A stretch of 21,711 bases of DNA from Anaerolineae bacterium (GCA_020433835.1 JAGRBY010000015.1:1-21711); one strand, 5' to 3'; shown: positions 1-7,190, counted from the stretch's first letter. The notes: generated from the letters alone by a model not told the origin. Numbers and translations: made by a program.

Positions 1-24
1 AATTCATAATTCATCCCTCATAAT
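1..24. repeat. AT-rich heptamer-type intergenic repeat, cut by window edge
   Basis: The first 24 bases, just after the stop of the NifU/Rieske gene, contain AATTCATAATTCATCCCTCA. The same wording recurs at 3594-3620 and 6311-6335, and its complement at 3510-3536 and 6281-6298. It is one more copy of the GAATTAT-type repeat found at junctions of this operon. The rest lies outside the window, so its full structure cannot be seen. Confidence 0.7.
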
Positions 25-891
25 TCAAGAAGGTCTAACCCACACAACATTATCTTCAACCCGCACGGGAAACGGCTCCAATTGCGCTTGCGGAGCGGTG
101 AAGCATTCGCCGCTTTGCGCATCGAAGCAAAAACCGTGCCAGGGGCAGGTGAGGGTGCCGGCATCGGGATCGAGGATGCCGCCGTCTAACGGGAGGCCCT
201 GATGGGCACATTCGTTACGATACGCGGCCAGTTGGTTGTTGAGATTGATGATGATGATGCTTATATCAGGCGTATCAAGGCGATAAGGGCGGCTGGGCGA
301 AATTTCTTCAACGTTTGGGCCTTTAACCCAGCCGGCATCTTTAGCCGACTCGATGCCGATGGCATCTAAAGGGATCAGGGCCGGGCTGGGGTCGGTTGGC
401 ACCACTTCAACCTGTTTAATTTCAGGCACGTGCTCTTTTAGGGCCTCTTCAACGCCGTTGCGCAGCGTAACCGCCGACATCGAGCAGCCGTTGCAGGCAC
501 CGTGCAATTTCACGTAGACGGTTTCGCCGTTAACCTCAACCAGTTCAACATCGCCGCCGTGTGATTGCATATAAGGGCGCACCATGTCGATAACGCGGCT
601 AACGCGCGTGCCTAAATCGGCGCGGACGATGCCGTGCATAGCAAATAGGGCGTAAACGCTGGGTTCATCGACCAAATCAAAGAGCAATTCCTTGCCGCGC
701 GGGTCGGATTTGAGTTTTTGCACGATTTTGGTAATACCAAACTTGTGAAATTCTTCGATGGCGCTTTTTAAGCCCAAGGCTTTGGTCTGGGCATCGCCTT
801 CAAGCTTGCGGACCTCATTAAAGGCTTGATCGACCCGTTCGGCCAGCGTTTCGAACTCCTCGTTAATTAATGTGGGTGTTGCTGTTGTCAT
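25..891 (-). CDS. hucE: NifU C-terminal domain / Rieske [2Fe-2S] fusion protein (HucE-like)
   Basis: A 288-residue two-domain iron-sulfur protein and the last gene of the hydrogenase operon. Residues about 90-165 are a NifU C-terminal domain with the CxxC pair C133/C136 (GACNGCSMSA). Residues about 185-287 are a Rieske ferredoxin domain with both ligand pairs, C228/H230 (CAHQGLPLDGG) and C249/H252 (CPWHGF). The first 85 residues are helical and have no motif I recognise. The start follows a GGAGGG about 10 bases upstream, inside the end of the preceding gene, whose stop is only 5 bases away, so the two are likely translationally coupled. Such fusions accompany group 2a hydrogenases. From memory, the mycobacterial counterpart is HucE, proposed to relay electrons from the enzyme. 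No signal peptide is seen, so it should be cytoplasmic. The fold assignment is firm and the electron-transfer role is inferred from context. Confidence 0.85.
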   Translation of the reverse strand: MTTATPTLINEEFETLAERVDQAFNEVRKLEGDAQTKALGLKSAIEEFHKFGITKIVQKLKSDPRGKELLFDLVDEPSVYALFAMHGIVRADLGTRVSRVIDMVRPYMQSHGGDVELVEVNGETVYVKLHGACNGCSMSAVTLRNGVEEALKEHVPEIKQVEVVPTDPSPALIPLDAIGIESAKDAGWVKGPNVEEISPSRPYRLDTPDISIIIINLNNQLAAYRNECAHQGLPLDGGILDPDAGTLTCPWHGFCFDAQSGECFTAPQAQLEPFPVRVEDNVVWVRPS

Positions 892-896
892 GGCGA

Positions 897-1271
897 TTAC
901 CCTCCACCGTACATGCTTGATTGCTGCTCTAAAACTTCTTCTGTTTTGCGCCGCAGAATATCGCCAAAGGCATCACGGGCCATGGCGATGAGCACCGTTT
1001 CAATTTTGCCTGATGGCGGGGCGGCAACCACCTGTTTTGCCAGCGCCTGCAAAATAAAACAAGCTCCACCAATGTTGTTCAGTAAAAAATCTTCAAATAG
1101 GGCATCAACAAACTGGTCAAGCCAGATGCCTTCGCCCTGCGGGGCTTCGCGCAGCTTTTGCAAGGCGTTATCGGCCCCTTGGTTGCGCTGAATGAGGCGA
1201 TCAACGTAGCGATCAACAGCCGTTACGAGAAAAAACTCAAACTGCTGGCGTTTATACAGTTCCATGGCCAT
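897..1271 (-). CDS. Small conserved hydrogenase-operon protein of unknown function (124 aa)
   Basis: A 124-residue, mostly helical, soluble protein. The frame is open further upstream, but that part lies inside the TPR gene and reads as low-quality coding. I place the start at the ATG at 1271 (MAMELYKRQQ; a second ATG follows at 1265), overlapping the end of the TPR gene by 20 bases, as in the tightly packed genes around it. It has no cysteine pair, membrane segment or signal peptide, one Cys (about 71) in a hydrophobic helix, and a Gly-rich tail (YGGG). It sits between the TPR protein and the NifU/Rieske fusion. I do not recognise the family. Its position suggests a role in assembly or electron transfer of the hydrogenase, but that is only association. 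Confidence 0.7.
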   Translation of the reverse strand: MAMELYKRQQFEFFLVTAVDRYVDRLIQRNQGADNALQKLREAPQGEGIWLDQFVDALFEDFLLNNIGGACFILQALAKQVVAAPPSGKIETVLIAMARDAFGDILRRKTEEVLEQQSSMYGGG

Positions 1272-2490
1272 TTGTTCCGTTTGGGTTGAAATTGGCTTGT
1301 TGTAGCAGTGCGGTAATCGAGAGGGCGGCGTCGGCTTCACCGTGAGCCGCAAAGATCGAGCGGGCTTCTTCCAATTTCGGGATGGCGTGGTCAAAAATGC
1401 CCAGGTGGGCCAGGGCGTTGCCTTGATTAGCCAAAACACGGGCGTAACCCAGCGGATCGCTGCTGCGGCTGCGGAAGGTAAGCACTTCTTCGTACAGGTC
1501 AACCGCCTGCATCAAATTTTCTTCAGGATGGGTGGAAGGCAAGTATTGGTAGGCGTTGGCCAGGTTGAGTTGGGCGCTGGCCCATTGATCGGGGTAGGCT
1601 TCGGGGGTGTATACCTTCAACGCCTCACGCAGCGATTGGACGGCGATAGCCATGCGAAGTTGGTCGCCCGCCTCTTGCAGAGGCATCGATAAATAGGCTA
1701 AACCCAAATTACTTTGAGCCAAAGCATAGGGTTCGGGGTGAGCATCGCGCATAAAAATGCTTAACGCTTGCTGGTAGCATTTTACAGCTTCCAGCAGCGC
1801 CCCACGCCGACCACTAGACAAATCGTGATAAACAATGCCTAAATTAAGCCACATTTCGGCGCGGATTTCGGCCAGGCTCGATGATTCAAGCAGTTTGAGG
1901 GCTTCCTGATACAGTTGGATGAGGGTAAAGTCGGGGCCGCGATATCGATATTTGGTTTGGGCTAAAGTGCCGATAATCTGCGCGGCGAACACGGGCGACG
2001 TGGTTCGGCACAGATCGGCGGCTTCTTGGAGCAATTCAATGGCTCGTTCACCGTCATCGCGCTCCAGGGCGTCGGTGGCGTGGGTCATAATAATCAGAGC
2101 CAAACATTCGTCCTGGGCGTCGTCCCGGCGAGGCGGCATGGCCAGATAGCCGATGGTATAGGCGGCAATATCGAGCATTTGGCGCAATTCGCCCTTAAAA
2201 ATACGCCGCAATGTGGCGTAATCTTGGGGACTGGATTTAAGCACAAAGCGATTGTAGGCGGCCTCAAGGCTTTCATCTTTGGCTAACGCGCGATAGGCAG
2301 CGTCGATGTCACCGTTTAAAGCCAACCGAAAAAAGGCCAATGATTCCGGCATATCGTCCGGTATCTGGCCCTGCATTAAGGCTGATTGAACAACTTCAAC
2401 GCCTTCAACCGGCGGCAGCAGCAGATAACCGGCCGGTAAAGGAAAAATACCGATAGGTTGAGGATTTACGGCTAATGATGTTATGGTCAT
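1252..2490 (-). CDS. Tetratricopeptide-repeat protein of the hydrogenase operon
   Basis: A 412-residue protein with a run of helix-turn-helix TPR-like repeats from roughly residue 150 to 400 (for example AEMWLNLGIVYHDLS, PYALAQSNLGLAYL, WASAQLNLANAYQYL, YARVLANQGNALAHLG). The first about 140 residues are a separate, mostly helical region with a Pro/Leu-rich start. No signal peptide or membrane helix is seen. TPR arrays are protein-protein docking surfaces. A TPR gene at this place, after the protease and before the NifU/Rieske gene, is a recurring part of group 2a hydrogenase loci as I recall them, which suggests a maturation or assembly scaffold. The start lies 4 bases after the preceding stop, with an AGGAG partly overlapping that stop and unusually close to the ATG, so coupling with the upstream gene is likely. 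The exact client protein is unknown. Confidence 0.85.
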   Translation of the reverse strand: MTITSLAVNPQPIGIFPLPAGYLLLPPVEGVEVVQSALMQGQIPDDMPESLAFFRLALNGDIDAAYRALAKDESLEAAYNRFVLKSSPQDYATLRRIFKGELRQMLDIAAYTIGYLAMPPRRDDAQDECLALIIMTHATDALERDDGERAIELLQEAADLCRTTSPVFAAQIIGTLAQTKYRYRGPDFTLIQLYQEALKLLESSSLAEIRAEMWLNLGIVYHDLSSGRRGALLEAVKCYQQALSIFMRDAHPEPYALAQSNLGLAYLSMPLQEAGDQLRMAIAVQSLREALKVYTPEAYPDQWASAQLNLANAYQYLPSTHPEENLMQAVDLYEEVLTFRSRSSDPLGYARVLANQGNALAHLGIFDHAIPKLEEARSIFAAHGEADAALSITALLQQANFNPNGTNGHGTV

Positions 2491-2494
2491 ACTC

Positions 2495-2746
2495 CTAAAA
2501 CCCTAATGGAGGCTGTCGTAAATCTTTTTTCGCCGCCCGTTCGATCCAATAGGCGGCAATTTCCGCTGCCCGACGCTTGGCATACGATTGGATGCGGCGG
2601 CGCACTGTTTGGATGTTATCCGGTTCGTTGGGTTCCCAGAAACCCACTTCGATGTAAACGACAAACCGTCCTTTTTCTTCTTCAATAAATGTCTGAGCAT
2701 AAACCGCATTGCGGGTGGGAAAACCACCGTCCGGCTCGTCACTCAT
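2495..2746 (-). CDS. Small conserved hydrogenase-operon protein of unknown function (83 aa)
   Basis: An 83-residue soluble protein. The frame extends upstream, but the likely start is the ATG at 2746 (MSDEPDGGFP), which overlaps the stop of the preceding gene by 8 bases. The middle reads as beta strands (GRFVVYIEVGFWEP), followed by an Arg-rich amphipathic helix (VRRRIQSYAKRRAAEIAAYW). There are no cysteines. It is the second of two tiny genes between the endopeptidase and the TPR gene, and two small unknown genes at this place are also what I recall from the mycobacterial huc locus. I cannot name the family. The continuous gene packing makes it a real gene; its function is unknown. Confidence 0.7.
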   Translation of the reverse strand: MSDEPDGGFPTRNAVYAQTFIEEEKGRFVVYIEVGFWEPNEPDNIQTVRRRIQSYAKRRAAEIAAYWIERAAKKDLRQPPLGF

Positions 2747-3050
2747 GGACTGCACCCTGCAAGGCAATGCGCAACGCGCCGCGAGCATCATCCCAAAAGG
2801 CCGGATAGCTTCCGGCCCCCGTTTCTTCCGGTAAATGCTCCCAGATTAAAACGCTGCGGTCACCTTGCAGGTTACGCTGTTTTAGCAGCAATCCACCGGC
2901 CGATGCACCGCGCAGCGGCAGCAGCCACAGTTCCGGTGTTTTATTCAGCACAACCAGAACATCTTCCGGAAAATAACGGTGGGCCACATCAGCCGAGAGG
3001 TGCAGATAGCCCTGTTCGGTCAGCTTAATTTCCACCCTCAGCCACCACAT
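2739..3050 (-). CDS. Small conserved hydrogenase-operon protein of unknown function (103 aa)
   Basis: A protein of 103 residues from the ATG at 3050, or 98 from a GTG at 3035. It overlaps the end of the endopeptidase gene by up to 26 bases and the next small gene by 8. The sequence looks like a compact alpha/beta fold (VEIKLTEQGYLHLSADVAHRY, then DVLVVLNKTPELWLLPLRG), with no cysteines, signal peptide or membrane helix. The short Leu/Trp-rich strand followed by a Gly turn is reminiscent of small beta-barrel proteins, but I see no diagnostic HypC-type motif: there is no N-terminal Met-Cys. Its position right after the large-subunit protease hints at a maturation role. The function is not recognised. 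Confidence 0.7.
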   Translation of the reverse strand: MWWLRVEIKLTEQGYLHLSADVAHRYFPEDVLVVLNKTPELWLLPLRGASAGGLLLKQRNLQGDRSVLIWEHLPEETGAGSYPAFWDDARGALRIALQGAVHE

Positions 3051-3501
3051 TCAACTCCGTGATTAAACGCCGGGCTAATTTTTCCATCGTGGCCCGTACC
3101 GCCGGCGTTAAATCGGCCCCGTGTTCCAGGCTACCGGCTTCGATGAGATAAACCGTTACCTGAGACGGATACTCTTCTTTTAGCAGCCAGCGACCAAAAG
3201 CCAGCGCATGATCCCAGCGAAAGGCGTGCAAATTGATACCGGTTAGCGGCGGCAGGTTTTCCAGCTCTTTTCCGGGTACTTTATAGAGCGTACCCGGTTC
3301 GCTGCCGGTTTGACAGGCATCGACGATGATGACGTGGTCCATTCCCTTCATTCTGAAGGCGACATCCATCCCGGCCGTACCGCCATCAGCCACACCAACG
3401 CCCGGCGGCAGGCCCATATCGTAAATGGCACGCACCAATATGGGGCCAACGGCATCGTCGCCGCGTAGTAGATTGCCACACCCAATAATCAAAACAGACA
3501 T
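3025..3501 (-). CDS. [NiFe]-hydrogenase maturation endopeptidase (HyaD/HybD/HycI family)
   Basis: A 158-residue protease that removes the C-terminal tail of the hydrogenase large subunit after nickel insertion. The family signature is clear: GCGNLLRGDDAVGP at residues 7-20, DGGTAGMD at 39-46, DACQTG at 61-66 and a C-terminal His region (NLHAFRWDH, residues 90-98). In E. coli HybD the nickel-probing residues are Glu16, Asp62 and His93; here D16, D61 and H92 are the probable equivalents. Length is normal for the family. The gene follows the large subunit after a 122-base gap filled by a long inverted repeat, and overlaps the next gene. No Shine-Dalgarno sequence is visible: the repeat runs to within a few bases of the ATG, so initiation may be weak or depend on RNA structure. 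Confidence 0.93.
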   Translation of the reverse strand: MSVLIIGCGNLLRGDDAVGPILVRAIYDMGLPPGVGVADGGTAGMDVAFRMKGMDHVIIVDACQTGSEPGTLYKVPGKELENLPPLTGINLHAFRWDHALAFGRWLLKEEYPSQVTVYLIEAGSLEHGADLTPAVRATMEKLARRLITELNVVAEGGN

Positions 3502-3502
3502 T

Positions 3503-3624
3503 GGAAATTATGAATTAGGAATTATGAATTATGAGGAAGCAATGTCGGTGAACAACAGTTTTTGTAATTCCACATTTATCCCTCGTAATTTTCTTCATAA
3601 TTCCTAATTCATCCCTCATCATTC
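3503..3624. repeat. Long inverted repeat of AT-rich heptamer family between large subunit and protease genes
   Basis: The gap between the large-subunit stop and the protease start contains a perfect 19-bp inverted repeat: ATGAATTAGGAATTATGAA at 3510-3528 and its complement at 3594-3612, with a 65-base spacer. The arms are made of GAATTAT/GAATTAG units and continue into GAGG and CCCTC ends. It would form a stable hairpin in the operon mRNA right after the structural genes. It could act as a 3' stabiliser or partial terminator that separates expression of the subunits from the accessory genes. The structure is visible; the function is inferred. Confidence 0.85.
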
Positions 3625-5231
3625 TAACACAGCCCGTTAACCTGGAATTTGGACAGTTGTTTGCCGGTTTTGGCGTCATAGGCGTGTACCGTGCAAACCA
3701 GACAAGAGTCGAAGCTGCGGGCAACGTGGCCGAGTTCGACCGGGTCTTCCATATCGGCAATTTCAGAGCCGATGAAGGCTTGTTCCATCGGGCCGTGGAC
3801 GTTGCTGCCGTCTTGCGGACCAATGTTCCAGGCGGTGGGCGTTACAACTTGATAATTTTCGATCTTACCGTTTTTAATCACAATCCAGTCAGACAGCGAA
3901 CCGCGAGCGGCTTCGGTGGAGCCAAAGCCTTTGCCTTCGGCGTGTTCAACCGGCTTGATGTAGAATTTTTCGTGCAGGTCGATGGCGTTAAGCCACGATT
4001 TGGTGAGCTTGTAATATTTGGCGGCTTCGTGCATCCGGGCCATAACGCGCACTAAAACGCTCGGGCCAACGGTTTGGATAGCATCCAGGAAGAGCGGATC
4101 ATAATCCTGATAATCACGCGCACCCTGGCGACCGGCAACAACCTGGCGAGAAAGCGGGCCGGCTTCCAACGGAATACGCCCTTTGCCGGGGATATCGTAG
4201 CGCGGCGATTTGGCCCAGCTATATTTACCGTCTTTGCGGCCGTCAGCCGGGTCGAGCGGTTCTGTTACGCCATCAAACGGGTGCAAGGCCCCGGCTCCAC
4301 GGAAGAAGGAGTGGGTGTGGTCTTCGCGCACGTTGGCTTGATCGAAATCGTGGAATTCCTGGCCGTCGTACACGCCGGCGCGGTTGATCAAGGCATTGTT
4401 GCGGCCTTCGATGGTCGGGAATTCGTATTCGGCGGGATTGAAGTAAGTGCCGGTGGCCAAGAAAGCGCCCGCGCCCTGACCGAACTTATCGAGACCGATT
4501 TCGTGGGCAAAACGGATAAAGAAGCCGCAGTCAGAGTTGTAATGCTCTTCGCTTTCTTCAACCCAGGCTAAAACATCGCTCCAGGTTTTATTTTCCAGCC
4601 AGCGATCAACCGAACCGCCGAGCCACTGCTTTTCGAGCCAGGCATCGGCCCACCAATCGAGAATGGCAATCGAGCGGGTCACTTCTGACAGCGTTGGGCC
4701 GCACATAACCCCGCCGGGGATCATAAAGCTGGAGTGAGGCCACTGGCCACCAAACATGGCGTATACTTCAACCGGCTTGGCCGACATCGTCACACCAGGT
4801 TCGTAACTGGTGCCGACAAAGGGGGCAAAGCGGCGGACGGCTTCATCGTAGCCCTTGGCTTTGGCGTAGTTTTTGTTGATCAGATCGATGGCAAACAAAG
4901 CGTAAAACCAGCGCGGAATACTTTGCAGCGTTTCGCACGCCTGGGCAATATTGCGGATAAGTGTGCCGTTGTGCGGTATTTGCGTGCGCCAGGCGGTATC
5001 GAGCGCATAAGCCGCCTTGAAGAGGTGACTACCGCCGCAGATGCCACAGATACGCGGCGTTACAATGAGGCCGGCCTGTGGATCTTTGCCTTTTAAGATA
5101 ATTTCAAAGCCCCGGAACATGCTGGCTTCGGTCCAGGCATCGGTTACAACGCCATCTTCCACAGCGACGCGCAAATCCAGGTCACCCTCAACGCGTCCGA
5201 GAGGGCTAATTGTCATATTTTTAACAGCCAT
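3624..5231 (-). CDS. hucL: Group 2a-type [NiFe] uptake hydrogenase large subunit
   Basis: A 535-residue catalytic subunit carrying the NiFe(CN)2CO site that oxidises H2. The L1 motif is RICGICGGSH (C62, C65, H69) and the L2 motif is DSCLVCTVH (C510, C513, H516), giving the four nickel-binding cysteines. L2 has Ser509 where most families have Pro (DPC). After H516 a 19-residue tail ends in Cys, and this tail should be cut off by the endopeptidase encoded next. The N-terminal RVEGDLDL box is typical of the family. There is no signal peptide; the partner subunit also lacks one, so the enzyme faces the cytoplasm. The start is preceded by GGTGA about 7 bases upstream. The small-subunit gene is 25 bases upstream and clearly co-transcribed. 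Group 2a members include high-affinity enzymes that scavenge atmospheric H2. Affinity cannot be read from sequence. Confidence 0.97.
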   Translation of the reverse strand: MAVKNMTISPLGRVEGDLDLRVAVEDGVVTDAWTEASMFRGFEIILKGKDPQAGLIVTPRICGICGGSHLFKAAYALDTAWRTQIPHNGTLIRNIAQACETLQSIPRWFYALFAIDLINKNYAKAKGYDEAVRRFAPFVGTSYEPGVTMSAKPVEVYAMFGGQWPHSSFMIPGGVMCGPTLSEVTRSIAILDWWADAWLEKQWLGGSVDRWLENKTWSDVLAWVEESEEHYNSDCGFFIRFAHEIGLDKFGQGAGAFLATGTYFNPAEYEFPTIEGRNNALINRAGVYDGQEFHDFDQANVREDHTHSFFRGAGALHPFDGVTEPLDPADGRKDGKYSWAKSPRYDIPGKGRIPLEAGPLSRQVVAGRQGARDYQDYDPLFLDAIQTVGPSVLVRVMARMHEAAKYYKLTKSWLNAIDLHEKFYIKPVEHAEGKGFGSTEAARGSLSDWIVIKNGKIENYQVVTPTAWNIGPQDGSNVHGPMEQAFIGSEIADMEDPVELGHVARSFDSCLVCTVHAYDAKTGKQLSKFQVNGLC

Positions 5232-5256
5232 TGTTATTCACCATTCTCCTTAATGA

Positions 5257-6228
5257 TTATACGACAAACATATCTTCTTTGGACCACTGCGGCGCAGCTA
5301 CACGGGCGGCGGCGGCGTGGGCCATATAGGTGACGTGATCGGTGCCGGTGGGAACTTCTTTGGGAATGGAACCGCTGACTTTTTGGGTCTTGAAAACGGT
5401 GCCGGGTTTGAGATCAAAGAAGGGGAACTCCGGTTCGGTGCAGCCGGTGCAGGGCATCCCGGCCCGGGTTTTTGACGATTGACGGTTCCACAAAATGCGG
5501 TTGCAGGGCGAGTGAGTAAGCGGCCCGCGACAGCCCATCTCATAAAACAGGCAGCCGGTGCGCGTGCCTTGCCCAAACTCAACGGTTGATTGTTTGTATT
5601 CAAAGAATTGAACGCGGGTACAACCGGTTTGGGTAAAGGTTTTAAAGAATGTTTGCGGGCGTTGGAGATCGTCTAAGGCAATGTCGCCGGCGCGGCCGCT
5701 GGCGATGGCGACCAGGATTTGCGTTACCCAGTCGGGGTGAGCCGGGCAGCCGGGAATATTGACAACCGGCAGGCCCATCTTTGAGCGGAAACCGGCCCCC
5801 AGAAAGCCACCGTGATTACGCTTGAGATATTGCAGCCCGGTTGAGTCGGTGGGATTGGGGGCGGTGGCCGGAATGCCGCCCCAGCAGGCGCAGTCGCCTA
5901 AAGCAACCACAATTTGGGCCTGGTTAGCCAACTCCGTTACCCAATCTTTCATGGGGCGTTCGGCAAACATGTTGTAGCGACCGCTGCCGTTGGGGCCTTG
6001 GATAACTGTGCCTTCAAAGACAAAAATATCAAGCGGTCTGGCTCCGGTGGCGCAATCTGAGAAAATTTTCTTGGCTTGCTCGCCCAACTCCATGCCTAAT
6101 GAGGGATGCCATAACACATCAATGCCAAAATCGGTCACCAAATCAACCGCCGTGGGTTCTTCAGCATTGAGAAATGACATGGTGTTGCCACTGCATGCCC
6201 CACCCTGTAACCACAATAAAGATGCCAT
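5257..6228 (-). CDS. hucS: Group 2a-type [NiFe] uptake hydrogenase small subunit
   Basis: A 323-residue electron-transfer subunit carrying three iron-sulfur clusters. It starts directly with MASLLWLQGG and has no Tat signal or C-terminal membrane anchor, as in cyanobacterial HupS and mycobacterial HucS. The proximal-cluster region reads ACSGNTMSFL: C12 is kept, but the usual second Cys of CxxC is Asn15. Other proximal ligands are C113 or C115 (GDCACWGG) and C161 (PGCPAHPDW). The medial and distal sites use the cysteines C226, C233, C242, C260 and C263. The SD AAGGAG lies 7 bases before the ATG at 6228. The gene is preceded by an AT-rich repeat block. The missing proximal Cys is a known group 2a trait, associated with a non-standard proximal cluster in Huc as I recall. 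Assignment to group 2a rests on this motif and the gene order. Confidence 0.96.
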   Translation of the reverse strand: MASLLWLQGGACSGNTMSFLNAEEPTAVDLVTDFGIDVLWHPSLGMELGEQAKKIFSDCATGARPLDIFVFEGTVIQGPNGSGRYNMFAERPMKDWVTELANQAQIVVALGDCACWGGIPATAPNPTDSTGLQYLKRNHGGFLGAGFRSKMGLPVVNIPGCPAHPDWVTQILVAIASGRAGDIALDDLQRPQTFFKTFTQTGCTRVQFFEYKQSTVEFGQGTRTGCLFYEMGCRGPLTHSPCNRILWNRQSSKTRAGMPCTGCTEPEFPFFDLKPGTVFKTQKVSGSIPKEVPTGTDHVTYMAHAAAARVAAPQWSKEDMFVV

Positions 6229-6242
6229 AAAGGTTCTCCTTT

Positions 6243-6335
6243 GAATTATGAATTATGAATTATGCGGGATGAATTGTTTTGAATTATGAATTATGAGGTT
6301 TTTCTCATTTTCATAATTCATAATTCATCCCTCAC
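6243..6335. repeat. Heptanucleotide tandem and inverted repeat block before small-subunit gene
   Basis: Three head-to-tail copies of GAATTAT occupy 6243-6263. A second run, GAATTATGAATTATGA at 6281-6296, is followed after 14 bases by its perfect 16-bp complement at 6311-6326, which then continues with CATCCCTCAC. The block fills the gap between the DUF1641-like gene and the small-subunit gene and ends only a few bases upstream (in transcription sense) of the small subunit's AAGGAG. It resembles the short tandemly repeated heptamers of filamentous cyanobacteria in style, though the wording differs. Confidence 0.9.
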
Positions 6336-6338
6336 AAT

Positions 6339-7190
6339 TTACTTAATTGATCGACCAAAACGTTTGCTGAAATCGATAAAGAAGCCCAATGCCCGCTGCA
6401 CATCGGGGTCTTGCATAGCCCGGAGTAAACCGAACAAGCCGACGGTCTGAGGTCTAGTCTGGTTGGCTTCGTAGCTATCAACCAGGGAATTACCTGCTTC
6501 GCTGATAATACCGACCGTTTTCGGCGAGAAAACGCCTGACGTCATCAGGGCCTCGAACTCATCAGAGTCGAGTACCGCCTGAAGTTGCGGAACAACCCGG
6601 GTAAGTGAGGGTAAAAGGGCCACAAGTTGCGGTAAAGACTCGGCCAATTGCGGCAGAGTTTGGAGCAACGTGCCGACAAGGTTCATTTCATTAGCCGGAG
6701 CCATTTTGCGCAGATCGTTGACGCTGTCGGCTACATTTTCGATGACGGTATCACTGCGTTTTAGAAAGCCGTCAGCCGACTCCAGAGTCATAGCCACCAG
6801 TTCCATTTTGCCGATAACTTGATCCAGCGCTTCGGCAGTGGTGGGATCATCGAGTTTTTCGGCTAAGGCGACGAGGCGCGGTAAGGTGTGGGTTAGGCGC
6901 GGCAGGGCATCGAGCAAAACCGGCAGCGACTCGGACACGGCCGAAGCCGTTTTGCCGACATCAATTTCGGTCGTCGGGGCCAGTTTGCGAACGTCCTGCA
7001 TGCTGTCCGATATATTCTCGATAATTTGATCGCCACGGCTTAAAAAGCCATCTACCGAATCAACCGTTAAGAGGACAACATCGAGTTTATCCAAAAGTTT
7101 TATAAGTGCTTCAGTTGTTTCGGGGTTATTTAAGCGCTGTTGCAAACGCTCTTGGGGGGTGGCCATCACCACACCATTTCCATTATTCAT
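6339..7190 (-). CDS. DUF1641-like helical protein, candidate HucM-type quinone stalk
   Basis: A 283-residue, almost wholly helical, cysteine-poor protein made of an internal duplication. Residues 22-72 and 125-175 align without gaps, with 25 of 51 residues identical (shared core DGFL.R.D..IEN..DS). Each copy is followed by a Leu-Pro-rich amphipathic stretch: residues 89-117 with LPRL repeats and 182-212 with LPQL/LPSL repeats. The C-terminus (about 250-283) reads GLFGLLRAMQDPDVQRALGF, typical of DUF1641. The SD GGAGGA lies just before the ATG. It lies between hypB and the small subunit. In the mycobacterial huc locus, as I recall, the gene at this place encodes HucM, the helical stalk that scaffolds the enzyme and carries menaquinone to it. 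The regular hydrophobic Leu-Pro face fits that job, but homology to HucM is inferred, not shown. Confidence 0.82.
   Translation of the reverse strand: MNNGNGVVMATPQERLQQRLNNPETTEALIKLLDKLDVVLLTVDSVDGFLSRGDQIIENISDSMQDVRKLAPTTEIDVGKTASAVSESLPVLLDALPRLTHTLPRLVALAEKLDDPTTAEALDQVIGKMELVAMTLESADGFLKRSDTVIENVADSVNDLRKMAPANEMNLVGTLLQTLPQLAESLPQLVALLPSLTRVVPQLQAVLDSDEFEALMTSGVFSPKTVGIISEAGNSLVDSYEANQTRPQTVGLFGLLRAMQDPDVQRALGFFIDFSKRFGRSIK

Noticed and set aside
1272..1502. Upstream extension of the 124-aa gene to 201 residues
   Set aside because: The added part lies inside the TPR gene, has low-complexity Pro/Trp/Lys-rich composition, and the ATG at 1271 fits the packing of the operon.
3657..5253. 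Several plus-strand open frames opposite the large subunit (for example 3657-4055, 4074-4571, 4734-5096)
   Set aside because: They lie wholly antisense to a highly conserved gene, have no SD or recognisable domain, and are the mirror of its codon pattern.
3624..6228. Assignment of the hydrogenase to group 1h (actinobacterial high-affinity Hhy type)
   Set aside because: The CSGN motif, small-subunit start and linked TPR, NifU/Rieske and DUF1641-like genes fit group 2a better, although DSC in L2 left some doubt.
6243..6335. CRISPR array
   Set aside because: The units are 7-base tandem and inverted repeats without spacers of regular length, and no cas genes are present.
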